A stretch of 64,000 nucleotides of DNA from an uncultured Eubacteriales bacterium (GTDB lineage: Bacteria > Bacillota > Clostridia > Christensenellales > Borkfalkiaceae): NCBI GenBank assembly GCA_900542935.1, contig UQPN01000007.1, positions 1 through 64,000 on the forward strand, in the 5' to 3' direction. A program made the translations under genes and the position numbers. Within the stretch, counting starts at the first letter, position 1, and each line of letters begins with the position of its first letter. Below the pieces are notes generated by a model that searched no databases, was not told where the DNA came from, and worked only from the letters and a program-made list of their open reading frames with translations. Below are positions 33,733 to 40,710 of this stretch, piece after piece.

Positions 33733-34722
33733 ATGAAATACGTGGATTTCAGAAAATTTACCGACGAGAACGGGGCGCAGAGCGTGTATCTCTTCGAGGG
33801 CGAAGAGGCGTACTTCCGCGACGGCGGCGTGAATCTGCTGCTCGGCCGTTTCGTGGCGGATAAAACGCTGGATTACGCCACGTTTGAGGGCGCGGCGCTG
33901 AAAAACAATAAAAACGCGTTTGTTTCGGCGTGCGCTTCCTATCCGTTTTTAAGCGAACGGAGGCTGGTGCGGGTTACGGAATGGTATCCGACGGAAAAGG
34001 AATACGAGTCCGTGCTGAAACCCGTGGTTGATAACCCCGCGCCGGGGGTAACGGTGGCGATCGTGAACGCGGCGAAAACGAAAAACGGCGCGGCAAAGCT
34101 TTCTGCGAAAAAAGGAATCACCGTTGTGGATTGCGGGAAAAGCGACGAACAGACGGTGGTGAAGTGGATATTTCTGACTTTGAAACGCGCGGGAGTGGCG
34201 GCGGACGCGGCTACCTGCGGCAGAGTTGCGGAATACTGCGTGTACGATATGAGCCGCATTTCGAAGGAGACGGAAAAGCTGATATTGTACTGCCTGGCGA
34301 AAGGCGAACCGCTTTCGGATACGATTGTGGACGAAATCGTGTACCCCGACAGCGCGTATAAGATTTACGAGCTTTCCAACGCGCTGGCGGCGAAAAACGC
34401 GGAGAAATTCGAAAGGATTGCTTCGGAGCTGTTTACGAAGGGATTCGACGAGAACGCGCTGATTTCTTCTTTATGTTCGTATTTCAGAACGCTGTACGAG
34501 GTGAGTACGGCTTCGGGAAGCGAGAAAGAGATTGCGGCGAACCTCGGCATGAACGAATATGCCGTGAAAAAGAACCGCAGGCAGGCAGGCGAAACGGGCA
34601 GAAAAAAAGTGTACGAATGCTACGAGTATCTGTTTTCGGCGCTGGGAAGAATAAGAAGCGGCGCCCTGACGGCGGGCGCGGCGTTCAAGGAAGCGAAAGC
34701 GAAATTGCTGCTTGGCGACTGA
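33733..34722 (+). CDS. holA: DNA polymerase III delta subunit
   Basis: The delta subunit of the clamp loader, which opens the sliding clamp during chromosome replication. The 329-residue length is right for HolA. Family features are VYLFEGEEAYFRDGG near the N-terminus, FSEEY-like strand positions held here by SERRLVRVTEWYPTEKE, and the C-terminal collar domain with KKNRRQAGETGRKKVYECYE. The start at 33733 is preferred to an upstream GTG because conserved sequence begins there, and the -10 box leaves no room for an earlier start. It follows the comEC-like gene, as is common in Firmicutes. Confidence 0.88.
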   Translation: MKYVDFRKFTDENGAQSVYLFEGEEAYFRDGGVNLLLGRFVADKTLDYATFEGAALKNNKNAFVSACASYPFLSERRLVRVTEWYPTEKEYESVLKPVVDNPAPGVTVAIVNAAKTKNGAAKLSAKKGITVVDCGKSDEQTVVKWIFLTLKRAGVAADAATCGRVAEYCVYDMSRISKETEKLILYCLAKGEPLSDTIVDEIVYPDSAYKIYELSNALAAKNAEKFERIASELFTKGFDENALISSLCSYFRTLYEVSTASGSEKEIAANLGMNEYAVKKNRRQAGETGRKKVYECYEYLFSALGRIRSGALTAGAAFKEAKAKLLLGD

Positions 34723-34781
34723 GCGGGCGCGAAAGAACGCGCGCTTAAAAATTACGAAGGAAAAGGAACGGAGGATAGGTT

Positions 34782-35657
34782 ATGGCGAATATGCTTCTGG
34801 CGGAAGCGACGGGCTTTGCCGCATGGGCGAAGAGCGCGGGCGAATTTTTTACGGGCTTTCGGGGAATCTACGTTGCGGAAATCGCGGCGTTGTTTCTGAT
34901 GTTTACGTTCGTATCGAGAACGCTGAAAGAAAACGACGCCACGCGTATGATGATCGCTTACTGGGCGATGATTGTTATCGTGGGCGTGCTTTCGTACGCG
35001 GTGGACTTTTTGGACGCGCAGTTCTATCTGTACTTTTTGCTGATTCTTTCCGCGTTTATGCTGATTATGTTCAACGTGGAAATCAAAAAGAGCCTCTGGG
35101 ATTCGCATACGGATAAAACGATACTGAACGAAATGATTTCCGCGAAAGACAGCGTGCCCGGCACGGAATCGGCGGAGCGGTGCATCGCCGATATTATCCG
35201 CGCGCTGCAGAATATGTCCAAAAACAACGTGGGAGCGCTGATCGTGCTTTCGAAGGGCAATCTGCCGAAGCAGGTTTTGCAGAGCGGCGTAAGGACGGAC
35301 GCGGATATTTCCACGCAGCTGATAGAGGGTATTTTCTTCCCGAAAGCGCCTTTGCACGACGGCGCCATGATTTTAAAGGGGCATAAGATTCAGGCGGCGG
35401 GGTGCTTTCTGCCGCTGACGCAGAAAACAAACTACCCCAAAGATTTCGGTACGCGGCATCGCGCGGGCATCGGCATTACGGAAGTTGCCAACGTGGTATC
35501 GCTGGTGGTTTCGGAAGAGACGGGCATTATTTCCATCATCAAGCAGGGCAACGTACAGCGGTACGCCGATTACGACATGCTGCTTTCGGCGCTGCGCGAT
35601 TATTACTGGCAGGAACTGCCGCTTGCGGATAAAAAGTCGAGAGGAATCGTGAAATGA
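34782..35657 (+). CDS. cdaA: Diadenylate cyclase CdaA
   Basis: A membrane-bound enzyme making cyclic di-AMP from two ATP; c-di-AMP controls potassium and osmolyte transport. The N-terminus has three hydrophobic helices (about 30-105), then the DAC domain with the two signature motifs, DGAMIL (after PKAPLH) and GTRHRAGIGITE. The 291-residue length is normal. It follows holA by about 60 bp with GGAGG-like spacing to the ATG. The last four bases overlap the start of a tiny gene that looks like the N-terminal helix of CdaR. A cation antiporter operon behind a structured leader is 15 kb away. Confidence 0.94.
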   Translation: MANMLLAEATGFAAWAKSAGEFFTGFRGIYVAEIAALFLMFTFVSRTLKENDATRMMIAYWAMIVIVGVLSYAVDFLDAQFYLYFLLILSAFMLIMFNVEIKKSLWDSHTDKTILNEMISAKDSVPGTESAERCIADIIRALQNMSKNNVGALIVLSKGNLPKQVLQSGVRTDADISTQLIEGIFFPKAPLHDGAMILKGHKIQAAGCFLPLTQKTNYPKDFGTRHRAGIGITEVANVVSLVVSEETGIISIIKQGNVQRYADYDMLLSALRDYYWQELPLADKKSRGIVK

Positions 35658-35758
35658 AATTCGTGAATTTTTTGAAAAGAATTTTCGTTGAAAAATTGTG
35701 GATTAAGTTGGTTTGTCTGGCGCTGGCGGTGCTTGCCGCGATGATGCTGAATATGTAA
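35654..35758 (+). CDS. 34-residue CdaR-like membrane peptide
   Basis: An open frame of 34 codons begins in the cdaA stop (ATGA overlap). It encodes KRIFVEKLWIKLVCLALAVL followed by a short hydrophobic tail. This is what the N-terminal anchor of CdaR (YbbR) looks like: a short basic amphipathic segment, a Trp-Leu-Lys-Leu motif and one membrane helix. In typical genomes cdaR follows cdaA and adds three or four YbbR repeats of about 80 residues outside the cell. Here translation stops right after the helix, so only the membrane anchor remains. It could be a functional micro-regulator of CdaA or a decayed gene. Confidence 0.6.
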   Translation: MKFVNFLKRIFVEKLWIKLVCLALAVLAAMMLNM

Positions 35759-35997
35759 GTGTTTTTCGGTTTTTCCGCCGCGTTGCCGCGCGGTTTGCCG
35801 GGAGACACGGCAGGCGCGGCCTGGCAGCGCGATAGCGCCGCGTATGATTAGCGCCGCGACAGCGCCGCCCGCCCGGTAGTTGTGCGCCGGGTAGTAGCGC
35901 GTCCGCAAAAAAACGGGGTGCCTTTCCGGTTTGCGCGCCGCATATACTGATAGTATAGCCGATTCGGCAAAAGACTATCGGGGCGGTAAAAAGCGGC

Positions 35998-36891
35998 ATG
36001 GGAAAAATCGTATGCAAATTCGGCGGGACGTCCGTGGCGGACGGGAACGCGGCAAAGCGCGTGCAGGCAATTATAAAAAGCAACGAGGCGCGACGATACA
36101 TCGTGGTTTCGGCGCCCGGAAAGCGATTCGAAGGCGATACGAAAATTACGGACGTATTGTATGCGGCGGCGGGAGCGGCGAAAGAAAACCGCTCAGGCGA
36201 TTTTAAACGGGCGTTCGGCGAGGTTTGCGGCAGGTTTTTATCGCTTGCCAGAGAAACGGCGGCGGACGGGCGGTTTTTAAACGGGCTGAAAGCGGAACTG
36301 GACGGCATAGAGGAGAAAATTTTTCGGGGCGGGAACGAGGCATACGCGGCTTCGCGCGGGGAATATCTTTCGGCGAAAATTTTCGCGTATCTTCTGGGCA
36401 TGCCGTTTGCGGACGCGGAAGAAACGATACGCTTTTCCCCCGACGGACGGTTGGACGAAAAGACGTACGAAATCGTGCGCGGGCGGCTTTGCGGCATGAA
36501 GCGCGCGGTGATTCCCGGTTTTTACGGCGCGGACGCGCAAGGCGGTATACATACGTTTCCCCGCGGCGGCGGGGATATTACGGGGGCGGTGATTGCGCGG
36601 GGCGTGCGTGCCGACCTGTACGAAAACTGGACGGACGTAAGCGGCGTGTTTGCGGATAACCCGAAAACGCAGCCGCGGACGGCGGCGCTGCCGTTTTTAA
36701 CGTATGCGGAATTTGCGGCGCGGTTCCGCTGGGAATCGGGTGCGGGCGTACTGCACGGCGAAGCGGCGGAGATTGCCTGCGGCGCGGGGATTCCGATACG
36801 CGTTTTAAATACGTTCCGCCCGGAGGACGCGGGCACGACGATTGCATTTGCGCCGACGGAAATACAGAAAAACACAAAGCTGCGGCTTTGA
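35998..36891 (+). CDS. Aspartokinase lacking ACT domains
   Basis: The catalytic domain of an aspartate kinase, the first step to lysine, threonine and methionine. CKFGGTSVADG at the N-terminus (ATP-binding), SRGEYLSAKIF and PGFYGADAQGGIHTFPRGGGD (quoted in part: FYGADAQGGIHTF, RGGGDITGA) and LYENWTDVSGVFADNPK are the family's blocks. The chain stops at 297 residues, where other aspartokinases (about 400-460) go on with two ACT domains that bind lysine or threonine. No ACT-like gene follows. So it may be a kinase free of feedback control. The stretch before it (35759-35997) is GC-rich with small repeated motifs and no gene. Confidence 0.85.
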   Translation: MGKIVCKFGGTSVADGNAAKRVQAIIKSNEARRYIVVSAPGKRFEGDTKITDVLYAAAGAAKENRSGDFKRAFGEVCGRFLSLARETAADGRFLNGLKAELDGIEEKIFRGGNEAYAASRGEYLSAKIFAYLLGMPFADAEETIRFSPDGRLDEKTYEIVRGRLCGMKRAVIPGFYGADAQGGIHTFPRGGGDITGAVIARGVRADLYENWTDVSGVFADNPKTQPRTAALPFLTYAEFAARFRWESGAGVLHGEAAEIACGAGIPIRVLNTFRPEDAGTTIAFAPTEIQKNTKLRL

Positions 36892-36916
36892 ATATATACG
36901 AAAAAGAGGTTGGATT

Positions 36917-37756
36917 ATGAAAACTTTTGAAGTGGATTTAAAAAAAGAATACGGCACGGAAGGCGGTAAGCTGACGGCGATTTTATGCGGCGACATATAC
37001 GACGACCCCGCGGCGAACGAAGCGTGGACAAGACCTGCCGTCATTGTGGTGCCGGGCGGGGCATACTGGATGGTGAGCAAGCGCGAGGGAGAACCTGTGG
37101 CTTCCGGATTTTTTGCGCGCGGATTTCAGACGTTTATTTTAACGTATCTGACGGCTTCGGACGGCGAATATGCGTACCCCGAACAGCTGACGGAGCTTGC
37201 CGCAGCGACGGACTATGTTAAAAAGCACGCGAAGGAAATGCACGTAAACCCCGACGAGGTGTTTGCGGTGGGATTTTCCGCGGGCGGACATCTGACGGCG
37301 GACCTTGCCGCGGAGTGGCAGAATATCGAAGAGATTACCGGGAAGAAACTGAATTGCAAGCCGTTGGCCGTGGGGCTTTCGTACGCCGTAATTTCCGCGA
37401 AAACGGGGTATGCCGGTTCGCACGAGAATTTGTTGCAGGGCTATACCGAAGAGGCGAAAACGGAGCTTCTGAAAAAGCTGAATCTGGACGAAGCGGTTTC
37501 GGAGAACACGCCGCCCGCGTTCCTTTGGACGACGGCGGAAGATGACTGCGTGCCTTCGGAAAATTCGCTGCTGTTTGCGTTGCAGCTGGCGAAGCGCAAG
37601 ATTCCGTACGAATTGCACGTGTATCCGCAGGGACACCACGGCGCGAGCACGTGCGATATGGAAGTGAATGCCGAAAACGCATGGCTGAAACGCAATTCGC
37701 GCTGGCTGGACGATTGCGCCTGCTTCTTCCGTCTGTTTACGAAAGAGAAGTTTTAA
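36917..37756 (+). CDS. Alpha/beta-hydrolase (acetyl-esterase-like)
   Basis: A 279-residue cytoplasmic alpha/beta-hydrolase of the BD-FAE/Aes-like esterase group, which often removes acetyl or feruloyl groups from sugars. PAVIVVPGGAYWMVS holds the oxyanion HGG-type strand; FSAGGH is the nucleophile elbow (Gly-Phe-Ser-Ala-Gly-Gly); the acid is in TTAEDDCVP and the His in YPQGHHGAS. The start at 36917 follows AGAGG; an in-frame ATG 25 codons upstream lies within the aspartokinase gene. No signal peptide is present. Its role may be to trim acetylated oligosaccharides taken up by the cell. Confidence 0.85.
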   Translation: MKTFEVDLKKEYGTEGGKLTAILCGDIYDDPAANEAWTRPAVIVVPGGAYWMVSKREGEPVASGFFARGFQTFILTYLTASDGEYAYPEQLTELAAATDYVKKHAKEMHVNPDEVFAVGFSAGGHLTADLAAEWQNIEEITGKKLNCKPLAVGLSYAVISAKTGYAGSHENLLQGYTEEAKTELLKKLNLDEAVSENTPPAFLWTTAEDDCVPSENSLLFALQLAKRKIPYELHVYPQGHHGASTCDMEVNAENAWLKRNSRWLDDCACFFRLFTKEKF

Positions 37757-37801
37757 TATGAAACAATGATAAGCATTACGCTATATAATGAGTGATTAAA
37801 A

Positions 37802-38470
37802 GTGAAGAAATCAAAAACAAAATTATTCTTTATTTGTTTGGTTTGTGGGGTAATATTTCTCTTGGTTGGCATTTATTTAACTTCGCGGACATCGGAGTTT
37901 AAGAAAAATGGAAAAACAACGCAAGCGGAAATTGTTCTCATTGAAAAGAATTATGACTCAAAAGGCAGAGAGGAAATATCTGTTTACGTAAAATATACTG
38001 TTCAAAATACCACATATACAAGAGAGTTGGATTATTATTCTGACGGACTGCGCGAAGGGGATATGATAACAATATCGTACTTACCTAATAATCCAAGTAA
38101 AATAACTTATTCTAAATTCAATACAATCCCGCAAACTTTATTTTTTGTTGGTGGTAGTATATGTATTATTTGCAGTATTGCTTGTCTTGTTGCAATAGTT
38201 ATCAATAAATTTAATTGCAATAAATCGAAAGGAAACAGATTAATTGCTATAATAAAGGAATTTGATTATCGTCAGAATTTACGTGTTTTTGGAAAACATC
38301 CGGCGAGTCTTGTTTGCGTGGATAGTATAGGGAATTATTATAAAACCCGGTTTTTATATGACAAGCAAAAGATGATCGCGGTTGGAAGTTTTGTTGTTGT
38401 ATATGTAGATGAAGAAAATTCAAAGAAATATTTTATTGATATAAATTCAATAAATAATATCTGCAAATAA
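37802..38470 (+). CDS. DUF3592-like membrane protein in an AT-rich island
   Basis: A 222-residue protein with an N-terminal membrane helix (about 8-28), a beta-rich middle (VYVKYTVQNTTYTRELDYYS) and a second helix (about 113-135), as in DUF3592 proteins; function unknown. The start is a GTG with no clear ribosome site. The gene is much richer in A and T than its neighbours and uses AT-ending codons, so it was probably acquired. Repeats lie right after it (38531-38960). Confidence 0.6.
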   Translation: MKKSKTKLFFICLVCGVIFLLVGIYLTSRTSEFKKNGKTTQAEIVLIEKNYDSKGREEISVYVKYTVQNTTYTRELDYYSDGLREGDMITISYLPNNPSKITYSKFNTIPQTLFFVGGSICIICSIACLVAIVINKFNCNKSKGNRLIAIIKEFDYRQNLRVFGKHPASLVCVDSIGNYYKTRFLYDKQKMIAVGSFVVVYVDEENSKKYFIDINSINNICK

Positions 38471-38530
38471 AAGTCAAGTAGAAAACAATAAATTTAAAAA
38501 ATTTTTAAGCGTAAAAAGTGTGAGCAAAAA

Positions 38531-38745
38531 GCGGCAACGGAAAACAAGTTGCGCCCCTCATTCGTCGCCGTGCGGCGACACCGGGCTGCCGTTCGGTTAC
38601 GAACTGCCCCTCATTCGTCAAGGCTACGCCTTGCCACCTTCCCCCCGGGGGGAAGGCTCAATTTAAGGCAAGGATTTCCGCTACCGTAGGTTTTTTCGCG
38701 CTTTTCTCGCCCAAGAGAAAAAGCGAAAAAGTGGAAAGCCGAGAA
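38531..38745 (+). repeat. 215-bp tandem repeat, first unit
   Basis: First unit of a tandem pair: GCGGCAACGGAAAACAAGTT, two copies of the CCCCTCATTCGTC element (one with inner palindrome CGCCGTGCGGCG, one with CAAGGCTACGCCTTG and outer CCTTCCCCC/GGGGGAAGG), then a TTTTCTCGCCCAAGAGAAAA hairpin. There is no gene in 38471-39006. Confidence 0.92.
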
Positions 38746-38960
38746 GCGGCAACGGAAAACAAGTTATGCCCCTCATCCGTCGCCGTGCGGCGACACCGGG
38801 CTGCCGTTCGGTTGCGAACCGCCCCTCATTCGTCAAGGCTACGCCTTGCCACCTTCCCCCCGAGGGGAAGGCTGAATTTAAGGCAAAGATTCCCGCTACC
38901 GTAGGGTTTTTCGCGCTTTTCTCGCCCAAGAGAAAAAGCGAAAAAGGGGAGAGCAAAGAA
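38746..38960 (+). repeat. 215-bp tandem repeat, second unit
   Basis: Second unit, at an exact offset of 215 bp from the first and differing at only a handful of scattered positions. The differences in the outer palindrome (CCCCCCGAGGGG versus CCCCCCGGGGGG) show that the duplication is not an assembly artefact of identical reads. It ends 45 bp before tcdA. Confidence 0.92.
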
Positions 38961-39006
38961 GCGGAGATTTTTTAAATACGGATTCAAACGGAGTAAACAG
39001 GAATAA

Positions 39007-39759
39007 ATGCTGAATCAATTTTCAAGAACAGAGCTGTTGCTTGGCAATGAAGCAATGAAAAAACTTACCGGAGCGCGCGTCGCCGTCTTCGGCATAGGCG
39101 GAGTGGGCGGCTATACCGTGGAAGCGCTGGTGCGTTCCGGTTTAGGCGCGATAGATTTAATCGACGACGATAAAGTTTGCCTCACAAATATAAACCGGCA
39201 GATTTTTGCTACCCGTAAAACCGTCGGAAAATATAAAGTAGACGTTGCCGCCGAAAGGATTCACGAGATAAACCCCGATACGGTTGTGAATACCTATAAA
39301 ACCTTTTATACGCCCGAAACGGCGGGAGAGTTCGATTTTTCGAAGTATGACTATGTGGTTGACGCGATTGATACCGTAACGGGAAAAATCGCGCTTGTCA
39401 TGAACGCGAATGCCGCCGGTACCCCGATTATCAGTTCTATGGGCGCGGGGAATAAAATGGACCCCACGGCTTTTGAAGTGGCGGATATTTATAAAACTTC
39501 GGTGTGTCCGCTGGCAAAGGTGATGCGGCGCGAACTTAAGCGCCGAGGCGTTAAAAAATTAAAGGTTGTGTATTCCAAAGAGCCGCCGATGACGCCGATT
39601 GAGGATATGTCGATCAGTTGTCGGGAGAACTGCATCTGTCCGCCGGGAACGGTTCGGAAATGCACGCAGCGCCGACAGGTGCCGGGCAGCAACGCGTTTG
39701 TGCCGTCGGTGGCGGGGCTGATCATTGCGGGAGAAGTGATTAAGGATCTGATTCGATAA
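39007..39759 (+). CDS. tcdA: tRNA threonylcarbamoyladenosine dehydratase
   Basis: An E1-like ATP-dependent enzyme that cyclises t6A to ct6A at position 37 of tRNAs reading ANN codons. The 250-residue chain has the Rossmann-type FGIGGVGGYTVEALVRSG, the INRQIFA and DAIDTVTGKIAL blocks, and the Cys-containing MSISCRENCICPPG segment (cysteines about 202-208) of the TcdA/CsdL group. The start at 39007 is given by conserved sequence, though the ribosome site (GGA) is weak. A bidirectional terminator follows. Confidence 0.92.
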   Translation: MLNQFSRTELLLGNEAMKKLTGARVAVFGIGGVGGYTVEALVRSGLGAIDLIDDDKVCLTNINRQIFATRKTVGKYKVDVAAERIHEINPDTVVNTYKTFYTPETAGEFDFSKYDYVVDAIDTVTGKIALVMNANAAGTPIISSMGAGNKMDPTAFEVADIYKTSVCPLAKVMRRELKRRGVKKLKVVYSKEPPMTPIEDMSISCRENCICPPGTVRKCTQRRQVPGSNAFVPSVAGLIIAGEVIKDLIR

Positions 39760-39812
39760 AAAGCAGAAGTGCCGATTCGGCGAAAATCGAATCGTTTGGT
39801 TGAAGTTTGACA

Positions 39813-39849
39813 AAAATCCGGCTTGCGTAAACAGCGCAAGCCGGATTTT
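39813..39849. terminator. Bidirectional terminator between tcdA and the feo operon
   Basis: A perfect 15-bp stem (39813-39827 with 39835-39849) with A residues on the left and T residues on the right. It serves the rightward tcdA and the leftward feo transcript. A partial repeat element (CTCTCGGCTTG...) lies beyond, at 39886-39945. Confidence 0.88.
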
Positions 39850-39956
39850 GTTGTGTTGTCATTGTTGTTTGAGTTTTCGGGAAACCTCTCTCGGCTTGTC
39901 GTTCGCCATTCTGCGAGGCAAGCGATAGAAGGGGAGCGTGAGAGATTTACCGGATT

Positions 39957-40304
39957 TTATTTTTCCTCGCGGGGGGCTTGTTGTTGCGCGGGGGAATCCG
40001 TTGCGGCGGGCGTCGTTTGTTGTGCCTCTTGTTGTGCCGTTGCGGCGGCTTTTGCTGCCTGCCGTACCGCTTCTTTTGCCGCAAGACGTTGTTTCGCCTC
40101 TTCCATCATTTTCTGTTGTTCTTCGGGAGAAACGCAGCCGCCGTGGCATTTGCCGCACAGCGCGCAGCTCTTGCAGCCCGCGCCGCAAGAGGATTTGCCC
40201 TGTTTTTTATCTTTAATCAGTTTTACGGCGATTGCCGCAAGCGCCGCGAATAAAATCACGGAGATAATGATTGTTGCCGGGTTGTTCCGAATCCATTGCC
40301 ACAT
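39957..40304 (-). CDS. FeoB-associated Cys-rich membrane protein
   Basis: A 115-residue protein with one N-terminal membrane helix (about 11-28) followed by a cysteine cluster (Cys40, 44, 47, 50, 53, 57). This is the layout of the FeoB-associated Cys-rich family, encoded after feoB in many Firmicutes and thought to handle incoming Fe2+. The C-terminal half is an Ala/Gln-rich charged helix. An AGGAGG ribosome site is 8 nt before the ATG. It lies about 400 bp after feoB on the same strand, the gap being filled by repeats. Confidence 0.85.
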   Translation of the reverse strand: MWQWIRNNPATIIISVILFAALAAIAVKLIKDKKQGKSSCGAGCKSCALCGKCHGGCVSPEEQQKMMEEAKQRLAAKEAVRQAAKAAATAQQEAQQTTPAATDSPAQQQAPREEK

Positions 40305-40409
40305 AAAAAGAACCTCCTTAGTTTATTGTAAGTATTTTTTCTGCATTTTAAACGGTTTGAAAAAGTGTATTTTTTGCAGACATGCAGGGGGGGGGGATAA
40401 GTTTTAAGC

Positions 40410-40632
40410 AGACCTCTCTCGGCTCGCGGTTGCTCGCCACTCTCCCCAAAGGGGAAAGCAAGTGTTGAAGTTGCTCGCCGCTCTGCTTGCGGGGATGCGG
40501 ATAACGACACCCCTCACCGCCTTGCTTCGCAAGGAGCCTCCCCCCAAGGGGAAGCTGCGAAAAGACGGAGAATTGAAACAGACCGCTATCGGTTCGCATT
40601 CGCTCGCCGCTCTCCCCAAAGGGGAAAGCAAG
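40410..40632. repeat. Repeat cluster inside the feo operon
   Basis: This stretch lies between feoB and the Cys-rich gene. It has two copies of a CTCGCC(A/G)CTCTCCCC-AAAGGGGAAAGCAAG element (40411-40462 and 40582-40632) and between them a copy of the CCCCTCACC...CCTCCCCCCAAGGGGAAGC palindrome (40508-40557, shown in part). No gene is supported on either strand; the long plus-strand open frame here is the shadow of feoB. Confidence 0.75.
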
Positions 40633-40710
40633 GGACGGCGGTTTGTATTTGCCGATAAAGAAATCCTCTCCCCGAAAGTTGCGGATTCGGGGAGAGGGGA
40701 AAAGCAGGGA

